Below, piece by piece: positions 1 to 10,171 of a stretch of 64,000 nucleotides of DNA; position 1 is the first letter of the stretch, and the number at the start of each line of letters is the position of its first letter. The position numbers and the translations under genes are program-made. Source of the DNA: Bacillota bacterium (GTDB lineage: Bacteria > Bacillota > Dethiobacteria > DTU022); assembly GCA_011389985.1 (NCBI GenBank), contig JAABTH010000008.1:1-64000 (forward strand), given 5' to 3'. The notes below the pieces were generated by a model. It saw nothing but the letters and a program-made list of their open reading frames with translations, was not told where the DNA came from and made no database searches.

Positions 1-468
1 ATCCAAAAATAAAAAGCAAGGCTCATGAATTATGGCAAAAGCCAGTTTAAGCCTTTGTTTCATCCCCGATGAAAAAGTGGCCACAGGACGATCTGTCTCA
101 TTTTCGAGTTGCACCTTCTTCAAAAGATCTTCAAGCGGCATAACGAAGTTTTGATAACCTCTTAATGCTGCAAAAAACTGAAGGTTTTCCAGTGGAGATA
201 ACTGGGGATACATATTTAAATCAGGTGAAACTAAACCCAGCTTGTTTCGAAGTTCTTTAGGGCCGCAACTTTTACCATCAGTATGGTAAATCACTTTTCC
301 TCCCGTAGGTCTTTCAAGTCCACTAATCAGCCGAAGAAGGGTTGACTTGCCGGATCCGTTGGGGCCGGTAACTACATAAATTATACCTTCCTCCAACCGC
401 CAGGAAAGCTTGTGAAAAACTCTTTTCTTTTGGTAAACCTTATCAATCTCAGCTAACTCAATGTGCAT
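1..468 (-). CDS. ABC transporter ATP-binding protein (C-terminus runs off the window)
   Basis: Reverse translation begins MHIELAEIDKVYQKKRVFHKLSWRLEEGIIYVVTGPNGSGKSTLLRLISGLERPTGG (Walker A GPNGSGKS) and contains a signature-like FSSGMKQRLKLA; ORF is open at the window edge. Confidence 0.9.
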   Translation of the reverse strand, partial: MHIELAEIDKVYQKKRVFHKLSWRLEEGIIYVVTGPNGSGKSTLLRLISGLERPTGGKVIYHTDGKSCGPKELRNKLGLVSPDLNMYPQLSPLENLQFFAALRGYQNFVMPLEDLLKKVQLENETDRPVATFSSGMKQRLKLAFAIIHEPCFLFLD

Positions 469-640
469 TTTTAACTCCTTTATTAACAACACTCTCATCT
501 TAAACGACCCTCTAAAAAGCGTCAAGGCAATAACCGGGCAGTAGTAAATAAAAACAGCTTAAAGCAGTTGTTTTAATTAAACATTCAACAGAAGCTATTG
601 CTCAAATTATTAATGGCAGTTATAATAATATCATTAACAA

Positions 641-716
641 GCGCCTGTAGCTCAGGGGATAGAGCAACGGATTCCTAATCCGTGTGCCGCAGGTTCGATT
701 CCTGCCAGGCGCACCA
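641..716 (+). tRNA. tRNA-Arg (CCT anticodon)
   Basis: Cloverleaf: acceptor GCGCCTG/CAGGCGC, anticodon loop TTCCTAA, GGTTCGATTCC T-arm, encoded CCA. Confidence 0.93.
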
Positions 717-723
717 CATCAAT

Positions 724-755
724 AAAAAATCGGAGCACAATGCTCCGATTTTTTA
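724..755 (+). terminator. Rho-independent terminator after tRNA-Arg
   Basis: AAAAAATCGGAGCA-CAA-TGCTCCGATTTTTT. Confidence 0.85.
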
Positions 756-801
756 ACACACTTAATTTTTGTCAAACTAACAGGCTTTATTTAAATTGCT
801 G

Positions 802-1005
802 CTATTCCTTTACAATAAAGGATACTTTGGCGCCAACACGATACCTGACGACTTTATCACCTTCAACTATTGCCTGCTGTGAATCTACATAAACAGTTTG
901 TATATTGCGAACTGTTTTCGCTGCTTCTGTTACTGCAGCCTGGGTAGCGGCCTCCCAACTTTCCGTTGATTCCGCCAAAATCTCAATAACTTTAACTACC
1001 GGCAT
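802..1005 (-). CDS. Dodecin family protein
   Basis: MPVVKVIEILAESTESWEAATQAAVTEAAKTVRNIQTVYVDSQQAIVEGDKVVRYRVGAKVSFIVKE; dodecin length and pattern. Start trimmed from the 102-aa ORF to the internal ATG with an upstream purine-rich RBS. Confidence 0.88.
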   Translation of the reverse strand: MPVVKVIEILAESTESWEAATQAAVTEAAKTVRNIQTVYVDSQQAIVEGDKVVRYRVGAKVSFIVKE

Positions 1006-1099
1006 TATAATCTCTCCTTCTATACTATATTTTAACGCAACACTGCAGTGGCTAACAAAATATGAGTATTTACAATTTAAAATACTTGGATTTGACCGC

Positions 1100-1510
1100 T
1101 TAATATTCAAGAATGCGGGGTAATTTTTTGGCCTGATCCACCCACTTGGTTATTTCGTTTTCGGTAGGAATACGCCTGGCCAGTTTCTTGACTTCATTAA
1201 CCTCAGCCATTTTCTGAGCGAGGTTCTTTGGATTTCGCCTGGCCAGATCAGGAACAGTATCAACACCTGCTGCCTCAAGTAGCTCAGAATACTCCGAACC
1301 GATACCATTAATCCGATAGAGATCGACCATGTTGGCAAATTTCAGGATCTTTTTGTCAGATATGCCTGTTTTGTCTGCCAAATCCTTTCTTTGAGCAGGT
1401 TTTTTTGAACTGAATAATAGTATATCTGTATCCTTGATTCCGGCTTTCCGAAATTTCTGGCCCATGACTTCACTTACACCTTCCAAATCCTCAATTTTGT
1501 AATTTGCCAT
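1100..1510 (-). CDS. DUF4332-like helix-hairpin-helix protein
   Basis: IEDLEGVSEVMGQKFRKAGI and YRINGIGSEYSELLEAAGVDTVPDLARRNP repeats typical of DUF4332/HhH proteins. Confidence 0.75.
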   Translation of the reverse strand: MANYKIEDLEGVSEVMGQKFRKAGIKDTDILLFSSKKPAQRKDLADKTGISDKKILKFANMVDLYRINGIGSEYSELLEAAGVDTVPDLARRNPKNLAQKMAEVNEVKKLARRIPTENEITKWVDQAKKLPRILEY

Positions 1511-1779
1511 TTCCCGTTCCTCCCATTCCCGTGGTTTTCATAACTGTTTTCGACATTTATTCAATATTTCCTCTATTATACTAATAGATATTATTTCTAT
1601 AATTTACATAATGGCATACTTTTATTGCTTTAGTCTTACAAATTTTCCTTGATAAGTGTATCTGTTAGCAATAGAATAAAAACAGAGACTCGAAAAAAGG
1701 TCACTTAACCAGGGATGAACCTGAATCTCCTTCCAAGTCATCAAAAGAAGAATTATTGTTCGAAGAAATAAGGGGCATT

Positions 1780-3183
1780 TTAAACCGGTTTTAATTCAAC
1801 TTCATCCAACCAATCCGGAATAACTGTCGCTATTTTTAATTCTTCCTGAATCTTTTCAGAAAGAGCTTTTTGCGCTTCATCTTCCCCATGAACGATGAAT
1901 ATAGTTTTTGGTTTATGCTCAAACTTATACAGCCAGTTTAGTAAATCACTTTGATCGGCATGAGCTGAATAAGCCCTGTTATCTTCAATGCGAGCCTTAA
2001 CTGTTATTTGCCTGCCAAGCAGCTCAACATTTTTATCTCCGCTAACAATTTGACGACCCAGGGTGCCCTCTGCCTGGTAACCAACAAATAATATTGTGGA
2101 TTCCGGTCGCCATAGGTTGTGCTGTAAATGATATTGAATTCTTCCTGCATCACACATGCCACTTGCCGAAATAATGATGGTATTGCTTTTCCGCTCGTTC
2201 AGCTTCATTGATTCCGCTTTTGTACTGGAGTATTTAAGATTTGGCATCTTAAGCGGATGATGTCCCTTTTTGATCATGTGGTTGGTTTCCCGGTCATACA
2301 GGTCAAAGTTACGTTTAAATATTTCCGTGGCTTTAATAGCAAGCGGGCTGTCTATGTAGATATCAATTTTCGGATCCAGGCGGTCCTGGCTTTGCAAGAG
2401 GCTTAAATCATAAAGGAGATCCTGAGTTCTCTCCACGGCAAAGGATGGGATGATCAGGTTGCCACCCTTCTTCATAGTTTCGTCAATTATTTTTTTCAGT
2501 TCTTCCGGCCTGTCAGGCATTTCCGGATGTAAACGATCTCCGTAGGTTGATTCAAGCACCAGGTAGTCAGCTTCTTCAATAAAGGCGGGATCCTTAACAA
2601 AAGGCTGGGCCGGCCGGCCCAAATCACCGCTAAAAACCAGCTTAGTCTTGCTATCATCTTCCTCGATCCATATCTCTGCGATGCAGGAACCGAGAATATG
2701 CCCGGCTTCACGAAACCTAAATTCTATCCCTGCCGCCGGTTTGTTAACTTCATCTATTTCAGCAATAGTAAATTGCTTAAGAGCATTGGCTGCATCCTGA
2801 ACAGTGTAGATCGGTTCTATCACGGGTTGATTTGATTTTTCTAATTCATAGTTTTTCCTGTTAGCGTCCCACTCCTGGATATGACCGGAATCGGGCAGCA
2901 TCACTTCACACAAGTCTTTTGTAGCTGAGCTGCAATATATCTTACCTTTAAAACCGGCTTTGCAAAGTTTGGGGATTAAACCGGAATGATCAATATGAGC
3001 GTGAGTTAGAATCAAAAAATCAACAGATTCAGGCCTTATTGTGTATACTGCATTATTACGATCTTCGAGCGCTTCTGAGCCTTGAAACATACCACAGTCA
3101 ACTGCAAAGGTTGTCTTTTCTGTTTCGATAACGTAAAAAGAACCGGTAACCGTCCGCGCTGCCCCTAAAAATTTTATTCGCAT
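1780..3183 (-). CDS. MBL-fold RNA exonuclease/hydrolase (CPSF/beta-CASP family)
   Basis: LTHAHIDHSG metal-binding motif, SGDLGRP, beta-CASP motifs, terminal VHGEDEAQ. Confidence 0.9.
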   Translation of the reverse strand: MRIKFLGAARTVTGSFYVIETEKTTFAVDCGMFQGSEALEDRNNAVYTIRPESVDFLILTHAHIDHSGLIPKLCKAGFKGKIYCSSATKDLCEVMLPDSGHIQEWDANRKNYELEKSNQPVIEPIYTVQDAANALKQFTIAEIDEVNKPAAGIEFRFREAGHILGSCIAEIWIEEDDSKTKLVFSGDLGRPAQPFVKDPAFIEEADYLVLESTYGDRLHPEMPDRPEELKKIIDETMKKGGNLIIPSFAVERTQDLLYDLSLLQSQDRLDPKIDIYIDSPLAIKATEIFKRNFDLYDRETNHMIKKGHHPLKMPNLKYSSTKAESMKLNERKSNTIIISASGMCDAGRIQYHLQHNLWRPESTILFVGYQAEGTLGRQIVSGDKNVELLGRQITVKARIEDNRAYSAHADQSDLLNWLYKFEHKPKTIFIVHGEDEAQKALSEKIQEELKIATVIPDWLDEVELKPV

Positions 3184-3589
3184 TTATAAGCCTCCATCTC
3201 TTTGATATATCAACAATTATATGACAAACCTTATTCTCTGTATAGGAAAGCTATGCAGGAGTATAGAAAACAAACAACCGGCTCAGTTTTAACTTCAAAA
3301 TTCTTTTTTCTGCTTTTTCGATCTGATCATTTATTTGCCAAATACAATAATTTATTCTGCTGCTGCAGATTCGCTATCTAAAGCACAACCGCCCTTTCTT
3401 GATTTTGCTGTTTGTCAACATTACAATATAAAGAACCTATTAAAAGGGGTGTTCACCAAATGCATCAGAAATTAAAAATTTTATCAAGCGTGCCCATGTA
3501 ATCGAATTAGTTAAATCACCGGTATAATTTATTCTATTATATACTTAACTTGTTATTATAAGCTATTACTCCAGCAGGAGGTAAGTACC

Positions 3590-4138
3590 ATGCGGGTTAT
3601 CGCGGGTTATGCCAGGGGAACAAGGTTGAAAGCACCCAAAGGAATACTGGTCAGGCCAACGGCAGATAAGGTTAAAGAAGCACTCTTTAGCATCCTGGGC
3701 TCCAGGGTTATAGGGTCTGTTTTTCTCGACCTATATGCCGGTAGCGGCGCAGTTGGTATTGAGGCGCTAAGCCGTGGCGCTGATCAAGCTGTTTTTGTTG
3801 ACAACAGACGGGAAAATATTGCCCTGATTAAAGAAAACCTGAATAAAACTAAGCTTGAAGAACGGGCAACAGTCATAAATTCCGATGTAACCAAAGCAAT
3901 TTCATCCCCGCCACTTGAAAGTATCAGGGCGGATCTTGTTTTCTTAGATCCACCCTATAATCTTAAAGACCTTGGTAATGTGGTTAACCGCCTTTTAGAA
4001 AGCAGACTGTTAAATGCAAAAGCCCTTATTGTGGTTGAACATGCTTATAAAAACAGGCTGTGGAGCAATGCTTTTGAAATCATCAGACAAAAAAAATATG
4101 GTGACACCTGTTTATCATTTATAACTAATCGCGGATAG
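3590..4138 (+). CDS. rsmD: 16S rRNA (guanine(966)-N(2))-methyltransferase RsmD
   Basis: MRVIAGYARGTRLKAPKG.. RPTADKVKEALFSIL, LDLYAGSGAVGIEALSRGA, FLDPPY motif. Confidence 0.95.
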   Translation: MRVIAGYARGTRLKAPKGILVRPTADKVKEALFSILGSRVIGSVFLDLYAGSGAVGIEALSRGADQAVFVDNRRENIALIKENLNKTKLEERATVINSDVTKAISSPPLESIRADLVFLDPPYNLKDLGNVVNRLLESRLLNAKALIVVEHAYKNRLWSNAFEIIRQKKYGDTCLSFITNRG

Positions 4139-4152
4139 ACCTAACTTCTTCT

Positions 4153-5274
4153 TCAACTAAGTTCTTCAAGAGATTCTTTCAGAACAGCAAGAAAGCGTTT
4201 ATTCTCAGATTCCGTCCCATAAGTAACCCTTATGTATGTAGGGAAACCGAAAATATCACCGGTACGAATAATTACGCCTCTTTTAAGCATTGCTCGAAAT
4301 AGCATTTTAGAATCTATACCAGTATTGACAAAGAAAAAATTGGCCTGATCGGGAACAGCCTTGAGACCCAACTCCGCCAACCCTTTATCAATTTGCTTAC
4401 GGGCTGAGACTACCATTTCACGGCTTCTGATAACATGCTGATCATCATCTACTGCTGCAAGTGCAGCAGATTGGGCCATGGCATTAACATTAAAAGGCTC
4501 ACGCACACGGTTTAAATCAGCAACAATTTCATCAGAGGCAATACCATAACCGATTCTCAAACCGGCCAATCCGTAAATTTTTGAAAAGGTGCGCAAAATA
4601 ATAACCGGATAACCTTCTCTAAGATGGTATAAACCGTCACTGTGATCAGAATCATTAGTGTATTCGATGTAAGCCTGATCAAGCACAATTAATACTTTAG
4701 CAGGCAGTTTATCAACCAGGTGATCCAGATCAGTTTTTTTAATAATCGACCCTGTCGGGTTGTTGGGGCTGCAGATAAAGACAGCTTTTGTTTTATTATT
4801 AACCCGTTTTAATATTGCCTCCACATCATATAAGAAATCGTCTCCGGTAAGCGGCACGGGACGAGGCACAGCCCCAACAAGGCGTGTAGCAAAATCATAC
4901 TCAGAGAAACTGGGTTCAACTATAATTGCTTCATCTCCGGGACTGAAATAGGTAAGAGTAATAAAAGAGAGTATTTCATCAGAACCGTTACCAAAAACAA
5001 ACTGGCTTGGATTTACATTAAATTTTTGGGCCAATGCCTTTCTCAAATAATATGAATTGCCATCCGGGTAGATATGCATCTTATCAAGCTTTTTCTGCAT
5101 TGCCTTTACCGCAAGTGGTGACGGACCAAGTGGGTTTTCGTTTGAAGCCATTTTAATAACACTGGTTAAACCCATTTCCCTTTCAACCTCTTCAACAGGT
5201 TTACCGGGAACATAAGGTTTGATCAGCTCCAGGAAAAAACGCATATCCGGTTTATTCAACATCAATTCCTCCAT
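4153..5274 (-). CDS. hisC: Histidinol-phosphate aminotransferase
   Basis: KMASNENPLGPSP, SPNNPTGS, RTFSKIYGLAGLRIGYGIA. Confidence 0.92.
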   Translation of the reverse strand: MEELMLNKPDMRFFLELIKPYVPGKPVEEVEREMGLTSVIKMASNENPLGPSPLAVKAMQKKLDKMHIYPDGNSYYLRKALAQKFNVNPSQFVFGNGSDEILSFITLTYFSPGDEAIIVEPSFSEYDFATRLVGAVPRPVPLTGDDFLYDVEAILKRVNNKTKAVFICSPNNPTGSIIKKTDLDHLVDKLPAKVLIVLDQAYIEYTNDSDHSDGLYHLREGYPVIILRTFSKIYGLAGLRIGYGIASDEIVADLNRVREPFNVNAMAQSAALAAVDDDQHVIRSREMVVSARKQIDKGLAELGLKAVPDQANFFFVNTGIDSKMLFRAMLKRGVIIRTGDIFGFPTYIRVTYGTESENKRFLAVLKESLEELS

Positions 5275-5427
5275 CCACAGTATTTTTATGCCACTTTTAT
5301 TATATCCTACTTTTTCTTATTCAAACTCACTACTCCTCTATCCTCTCTTTTTTTAAATATTTTTTGCATTAGCCCCCTTGTATTATTATTTTAGTTCTGC
5401 TATAATCGCTTAATAATAAATGTAATA

Positions 5428-5670
5428 AAAGCTTTGAAGGGGATAAATACTCTGACATGCCGGATCAGAGAGGGGTTTTACAGCTGAAAAAGCCCCCGGC
5501 AGGATGAGGAATAAGCCACCCCGGAGCTGTTGTGCCGAAGCTTTAAGTAGCCTTAAGCACGACCGGCTGCAATGCCGTTACAGAAAATGAGAGGCTCGAA
5601 TTTGGGGCAACTGGAGTGGTACCGCGGGTTTTAAGCCCGTCTCTTATTAATTAAGAGACGGGCTTTTTGA
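5428..5670 (+). promoter_or_regulatory. T-box leader (riboswitch) upstream of the aminotransferase/his/pdx run
   Basis: Conserved T-box GGAGTGGTACCGCGGG (5613-5628) followed by terminator AAGCCCGTCTCTTATTAATTAAGAGACGGGCTTTTT; structured leader upstream. Confidence 0.92.
5633..5668 (+). terminator. T-box-associated terminator
   Basis: AGCCCGTCTCTTA..TAAGAGACGGGCTTTTT hairpin plus T-run. Confidence 0.9.
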
Positions 5671-5764
5671 TTACTTTTTATCATTAATGTTAAGAGCCCG
5701 AAAAACAGGCAGGATAAATCAATAGTTTTCTATTTATGCAATGCAAATCAAGGGAGGCTTTATC

Positions 5765-7006
5765 ATGACCATTAATTGGCATAACTACTACGCTGACCGC
5801 ACAAAACATATGACGGGATCACAAATCCGTCAATTTTTTGCCTTAACTGAAAGACCTGAGGTGATTTCATTTGCTGGAGGTTTTCCAGGAAATGAATTCT
5901 TCCCCTGCAAAGATATTTCAGCCGCCCTTGCAGCGCTTGTCTTGGAAGACGGCAAACAGGCATTGCAGTATACATCGACAGAAGGAATATATGAGTTACG
6001 AAATTATCTTGCACAGCGAATGACTCTTGAAGGCAAATCTAACAGCCCTGAAAACATTATTATTACCGACGGTTCACAGCAGGGGCTTGATCTTCTCAGC
6101 AGAATTCTTGTAAACCCCGGTGAAACTGTTCTTGTTGAAGAACCGGCTTATATTGGCGGAATGAGCGCCATTAAATCTTATGGCGGCATTCCAATCGGCA
6201 TAGAAATGGACGAACAGGGTGTCCTCCCCGCCGTGATGGAAAAAACAATTGAGAAATTAATTAAAGATGGTAACAAGCCTAAACTATTTTATACGGTTCC
6301 AAATTTCCAGAATCCAACAGGCTATACAACCAGCCTGGAAAGACGACTTAAAGTACTGGATCTTGCATATCGCTATAATATTATAATTATTGAAGATAAT
6401 CCCTATGGCAATCTATGTTATGAAGGGGAAGTGCCATCAAGTTATATGGCTATTGATAAAGGTGAACAGGTTATATATCTCGGATCATACTCGAAAATAT
6501 TAATACCAGGCATACGGATCGGCTGGATGGCCGGATCGCAATCCTTAATTGAAAAAGTATCTTTGGCCAAACAGACCACAAATCTGTGTTCGAGCACTCT
6601 GGGGCAACAACTTGCTTACAGGCTCTCAGCAGAAGGTTATGTAGATATGCATATCAACAAACTGATTGATCTCTATAGAGAAAAACGTGATGTTATGTTA
6701 AATTCAATGAAAAGATACTTTCCTGCTGACGTCATATTCAGCGAACCAAAAGGTGGATTTTTCGTTTGGGTTAAGTTTCCAGATTATTATCCACCAAGCA
6801 GAGAAATATTAAATTTAGCTTTAAAAAATAATGTTGCTTTTGTTCATGGCGAAGGTTTTTACAGCAACATCTCTTCTGGCATTCATGGAGCCCGCTTCTC
6901 TTTTAGTCAACCTAATGCAGAAGAAGTTGAAAAGGGCATAAAGATTCTGGGCAATATTTTACAAGAATTAGGCTGCGACACAAAGCTAAAAGCAGTTGGT
7001 CATTAA
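5765..7006 (+). CDS. PLP-dependent class I/II aminotransferase (2-aminoadipate/aromatic transaminase-like)
   Basis: SFAGGFPGNEFFP, TVPNFQNPTGYT, GSYSKILIPGIRIGWM; start at the ATG preceded by GGGAGG. Confidence 0.88.
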   Translation: MTINWHNYYADRTKHMTGSQIRQFFALTERPEVISFAGGFPGNEFFPCKDISAALAALVLEDGKQALQYTSTEGIYELRNYLAQRMTLEGKSNSPENIIITDGSQQGLDLLSRILVNPGETVLVEEPAYIGGMSAIKSYGGIPIGIEMDEQGVLPAVMEKTIEKLIKDGNKPKLFYTVPNFQNPTGYTTSLERRLKVLDLAYRYNIIIIEDNPYGNLCYEGEVPSSYMAIDKGEQVIYLGSYSKILIPGIRIGWMAGSQSLIEKVSLAKQTTNLCSSTLGQQLAYRLSAEGYVDMHINKLIDLYREKRDVMLNSMKRYFPADVIFSEPKGGFFVWVKFPDYYPPSREILNLALKNNVAFVHGEGFYSNISSGIHGARFSFSQPNAEEVEKGIKILGNILQELGCDTKLKAVGH

Positions 7007-7126
7007 CTGGGAACAAAATATTTTTTCCCTGATCACTGATGTGCGGCGGCTTTTAAGATATAATAAAATCACTTTATAATTTGCAGCAAACCATTTCCGG
7101 AAATATTTACGGCGGGAGCAGTTAAA

Positions 7127-7756
7127 GTGAAACAATTAATTATAGTAGACAGCGGTTGTGCCAACCTCAACAGCATTTTTAAGGCATCCCGGGCAGCCGG
7201 GCTTGATCCTGTTATATCAGATGACCCGAATGAAATAAGTGCCGCCAGTGCAATTATATTTCCCGGTGTAGGCTCATTTGATCATGCCTTATCGATAATT
7301 AAAGATAAAAACCTGATTGACCCACTGAAAAAAGCGCTAAATAGCGGAAAACCTTTCCTTGGAATATGTCTTGGCATGCAGCTTTTGTTTACCGAAAGTG
7401 AAGAAAGTCTTAATTCTAAAACCAAAATAAAAGGCCTACAGGTTATTGAAGGTAAAGCTGTCCGTTTTCCAAACGACCTTCCTGTCCCTCATGTGGGCTG
7501 GAACCAGGTTGAACCGGTTTTAGATCATCCTCTCTTTACCGGCCTTGACAAAAATGCTTATTTTTATTTCACTCACTCTTATTATGTCTGTCCCCTGAAT
7601 AAAAGTCACATTCTTGCGAAAACTGATTACGGTTTTCCCTTTACCTCTGCAGTTTTAAAAGGCAATCTGATCGGTGTTCAGTTTCACCCGGAAAAGAGTG
7701 GCCCTGCAGGCTTGCGCCTGCTCGCTAATTTTGGTAAGATTATAGCCGATCAATGA
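7127..7756 (+). CDS. hisH: Imidazole glycerol phosphate synthase glutaminase subunit
   Basis: IIFPGVGSFDHA, GICLGMQLLF, GVQFHPEKSG; GTG start. Confidence 0.95.
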   Translation: MKQLIIVDSGCANLNSIFKASRAAGLDPVISDDPNEISAASAIIFPGVGSFDHALSIIKDKNLIDPLKKALNSGKPFLGICLGMQLLFTESEESLNSKTKIKGLQVIEGKAVRFPNDLPVPHVGWNQVEPVLDHPLFTGLDKNAYFYFTHSYYVCPLNKSHILAKTDYGFPFTSAVLKGNLIGVQFHPEKSGPAGLRLLANFGKIIADQ

Positions 7757-7786
7757 TGGTGCACTAACATATGACAGGAGACCTTC

Positions 7787-8599
7787 ATGCTGGCAAAACG
7801 AATTATTCCCTGTTTGGATGTGCGGGATGGCCGGGTGGTCAAGGGTACCCGCTTTATTAATTTAAGGGATGCCGGTGATCCAGTTGAAAGAGCAAATTTT
7901 TACAACAATGCAGGCGCTGATGAAATTGTATTTCTTGATATTACCGCATCAGTTGAAGGGCGCAGGGCAATACTTGATGTAATTCGAAAAACTGCTGAAG
8001 TTGTTTTCATTCCCCTCACCGTAGGCGGCGGTATTGACAACACAGATTTCATGCAGGAACTTTTAAATTGCGGCGCTGACAAAGTTTCACTTAATACAGC
8101 TGCCTTGAATAACCCTACACTTATAAAAGACGGAGCAGACAGGTTCGGCCGCCAGTGTATTGTCGCTGCAGTTGATGCCTGCCGCATAACTGATCGCCCT
8201 TCAGAAAAAATGCGCTGGGAAGTCTATAGCCACGGGGGACGTCAGCCAACCGGACGGGACGTTCTGGAGTGGGTCCAGGAAGTCGAACAGCTAGGCGCCG
8301 GGGAAATATTATTGACTTCTATGGATGCTGACGGTACTCAAGATGGTTACGATAATGAGCTCTTAGCTGCAGTTACTGCAGCTGTTAATATACCTGTTAT
8401 TGCTTCAGGAGGCGCCGGCAAACTTGAACACCTGTATGATGCTTTAACAATTGGGGGAGCACATGCTGTGCTTGCTGCATCAATTCTTCATTACGGCACC
8501 TTCAGCATAGCAGATATTAAAAAATACCTGTCCTTAAAAGGACTTCCGGTTAGACCTATAATCGGTAAAAATGATTATGATTTGCGAGAGGAGTTTTAA
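7787..8599 (+). CDS. hisF: Imidazole glycerol phosphate synthase cyclase subunit
   Basis: [41 protein letters not shown]. Confidence 0.96.
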   Translation: MLAKRIIPCLDVRDGRVVKGTRFINLRDAGDPVERANFYNNAGADEIVFLDITASVEGRRAILDVIRKTAEVVFIPLTVGGGIDNTDFMQELLNCGADKVSLNTAALNNPTLIKDGADRFGRQCIVAAVDACRITDRPSEKMRWEVYSHGGRQPTGRDVLEWVQEVEQLGAGEILLTSMDADGTQDGYDNELLAAVTAAVNIPVIASGGAGKLEHLYDALTIGGAHAVLAASILHYGTFSIADIKKYLSLKGLPVRPIIGKNDYDLREEF

Positions 8600-8601
8600 A
8601 G

Positions 8602-9486
8602 ATGAAAGAGCAGGGAACGTTTCGGGTTAAAAAAGGCATGGCCCAAATGCAAAAAGGCGGAGTAATCATGGACGTCACGACCGTCGAGCAAGCCCGTATA
8701 GCAGAAAAAGCCGGAGCGGTTGCTGTAATGGCATTGGAACGTGTGCCGGCCGATATTAGGGCAGCTGGTGGAGTAGCCAGAATGGCTGATCCCGAGATGG
8801 TTTTAAAAATCATGGATGCTGTTACAATACCGGTCATGGCCAAGGTTAGAATCGGCCATCTTGCCGAGGCCCAAATTTTAGAAGAACTCGGTGTTGATTA
8901 TATCGATGAAAGCGAAGTTCTAACCCCGGCTGATGAGCAGTATCATATCAACAAACACCTATTTAAGGTTCCCTTTGTCTGTGGCGCAAGGAACCTGGGT
9001 GAAGCGCTAAGGCGTATTTCAGAAGGCGCAGCTATGATCCGCACCAAGGGCGAACCGGGTACCGGTAACGTAGTTGAAGCAGTACGCCATATGCGTAAAG
9101 TTATGGATGAGATTCGTCAGGTCCTTGGTAAAATCGATGATGAACTAGTTGTTATGGCCAAAGAAATGGGAGTTTCTTTAGAAATGCTTAAAGAAGTAAA
9201 AAATGCCGGATGCCTTCCTGTCGTTAACTTTGCTGCCGGAGGAATAGCATCCCCTGCTGACGCGTCTTTAATGATGCAGCTCGGCTCAGACGGTATTTTT
9301 GTCGGTTCGGGTATCTTTAAATCAGAAAAACCAGAGATCGTTGCAGAAGCTATTGTACAGGCTACCCTTCACTATGACGACCCTAAAATTCTTGCTAAAG
9401 TATCAAAGGGTCTCGGCGAAGCAATGCCTGGGTTAGAAATGTCTTCCTTAGCAGAAGCCGACAGAATGCAGGAACGGGGAATATAA
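8602..9486 (+). CDS. pdxS: Pyridoxal 5'-phosphate synthase lyase subunit PdxS
   Basis: [49 protein letters not shown]. Confidence 0.97.
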   Translation: MKEQGTFRVKKGMAQMQKGGVIMDVTTVEQARIAEKAGAVAVMALERVPADIRAAGGVARMADPEMVLKIMDAVTIPVMAKVRIGHLAEAQILEELGVDYIDESEVLTPADEQYHINKHLFKVPFVCGARNLGEALRRISEGAAMIRTKGEPGTGNVVEAVRHMRKVMDEIRQVLGKIDDELVVMAKEMGVSLEMLKEVKNAGCLPVVNFAAGGIASPADASLMMQLGSDGIFVGSGIFKSEKPEIVAEAIVQATLHYDDPKILAKVSKGLGEAMPGLEMSSLAEADRMQERGI

Positions 9487-9489
9487 AGA

Positions 9490-10068
9490 ATGAAAATTGG
9501 TGTTCTCTCAGTCCAGGGTGCTGTATCTGAGCATCTTGATCATCTTATCCGCTGCGGAGTTGAAGCGGTAGCCGTTAAAAACATTTCAATGCTGGATGAG
9601 GTTAGAGGTTTAATCTTACCCGGTGGTGAAAGTACAACAATCGGTAAGCTTATTGAGATCTTCGGACTGGCTGAATCAATCAAAAAACGTAGTTTAGAAG
9701 GAAGTCTGGCTGTTTTTGGAACCTGTGCGGGGATGATATTAATGGCCAGGGATATTTCTGATGGAATTGATGAACAACCCCGGCTTGGATTACTGGATAT
9801 TAAGGTTAAAAGAAATGCTTTCGGCAGGCAGCGAGAAAGTTTTGAAACAGAGCTGGAATTTGATTCTTTCGGGTATCCTCTTGTAGGAGTTTTTATCAGG
9901 GCCCCTATTATTGAAAAAACCGGAGAAAACGTTGAGATACTGGCAAAACTACCCGAGGGAATTATTGCAGCAAAAAAAGATAATTTACTTACGACTTCAT
10001 TTCACCCGGAACTTACAGATGATATTAGAGTTCACCAGTATTTTGTTGAGATGTGCAAGAGGGTTTAA
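9490..10068 (+). CDS. pdxT: Pyridoxal 5'-phosphate synthase glutaminase subunit PdxT
   Basis: KIGVLSVQGAVSEHLDHL, LPGGESTTIGKL, FGTCAGMILMA. Confidence 0.96.
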   Translation: MKIGVLSVQGAVSEHLDHLIRCGVEAVAVKNISMLDEVRGLILPGGESTTIGKLIEIFGLAESIKKRSLEGSLAVFGTCAGMILMARDISDGIDEQPRLGLLDIKVKRNAFGRQRESFETELEFDSFGYPLVGVFIRAPIIEKTGENVEILAKLPEGIIAAKKDNLLTTSFHPELTDDIRVHQYFVEMCKRV

Positions 10069-10096
10069 CTGCATAAGACAGAATCAAAGGCATGCT

Positions 10097-10125
10097 TGAA
10101 ACCTCTCAATTAATGAGAGGTTTTA
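10097..10125 (+). terminator. Rho-independent terminator downstream of pdxT
   Basis: GAAACCTCTCAATTAATGAGAGGTTTT. Confidence 0.75.
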
Positions 10126-10171
10126 ATTATGCCTTTCACCCCAGAAGAAAAGCTATTTTTCCTTATTTTTA

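Noticed and set aside
905-1123. Plus-strand 72-aa ORF
   Set aside because: Antisense to the dodecin gene.
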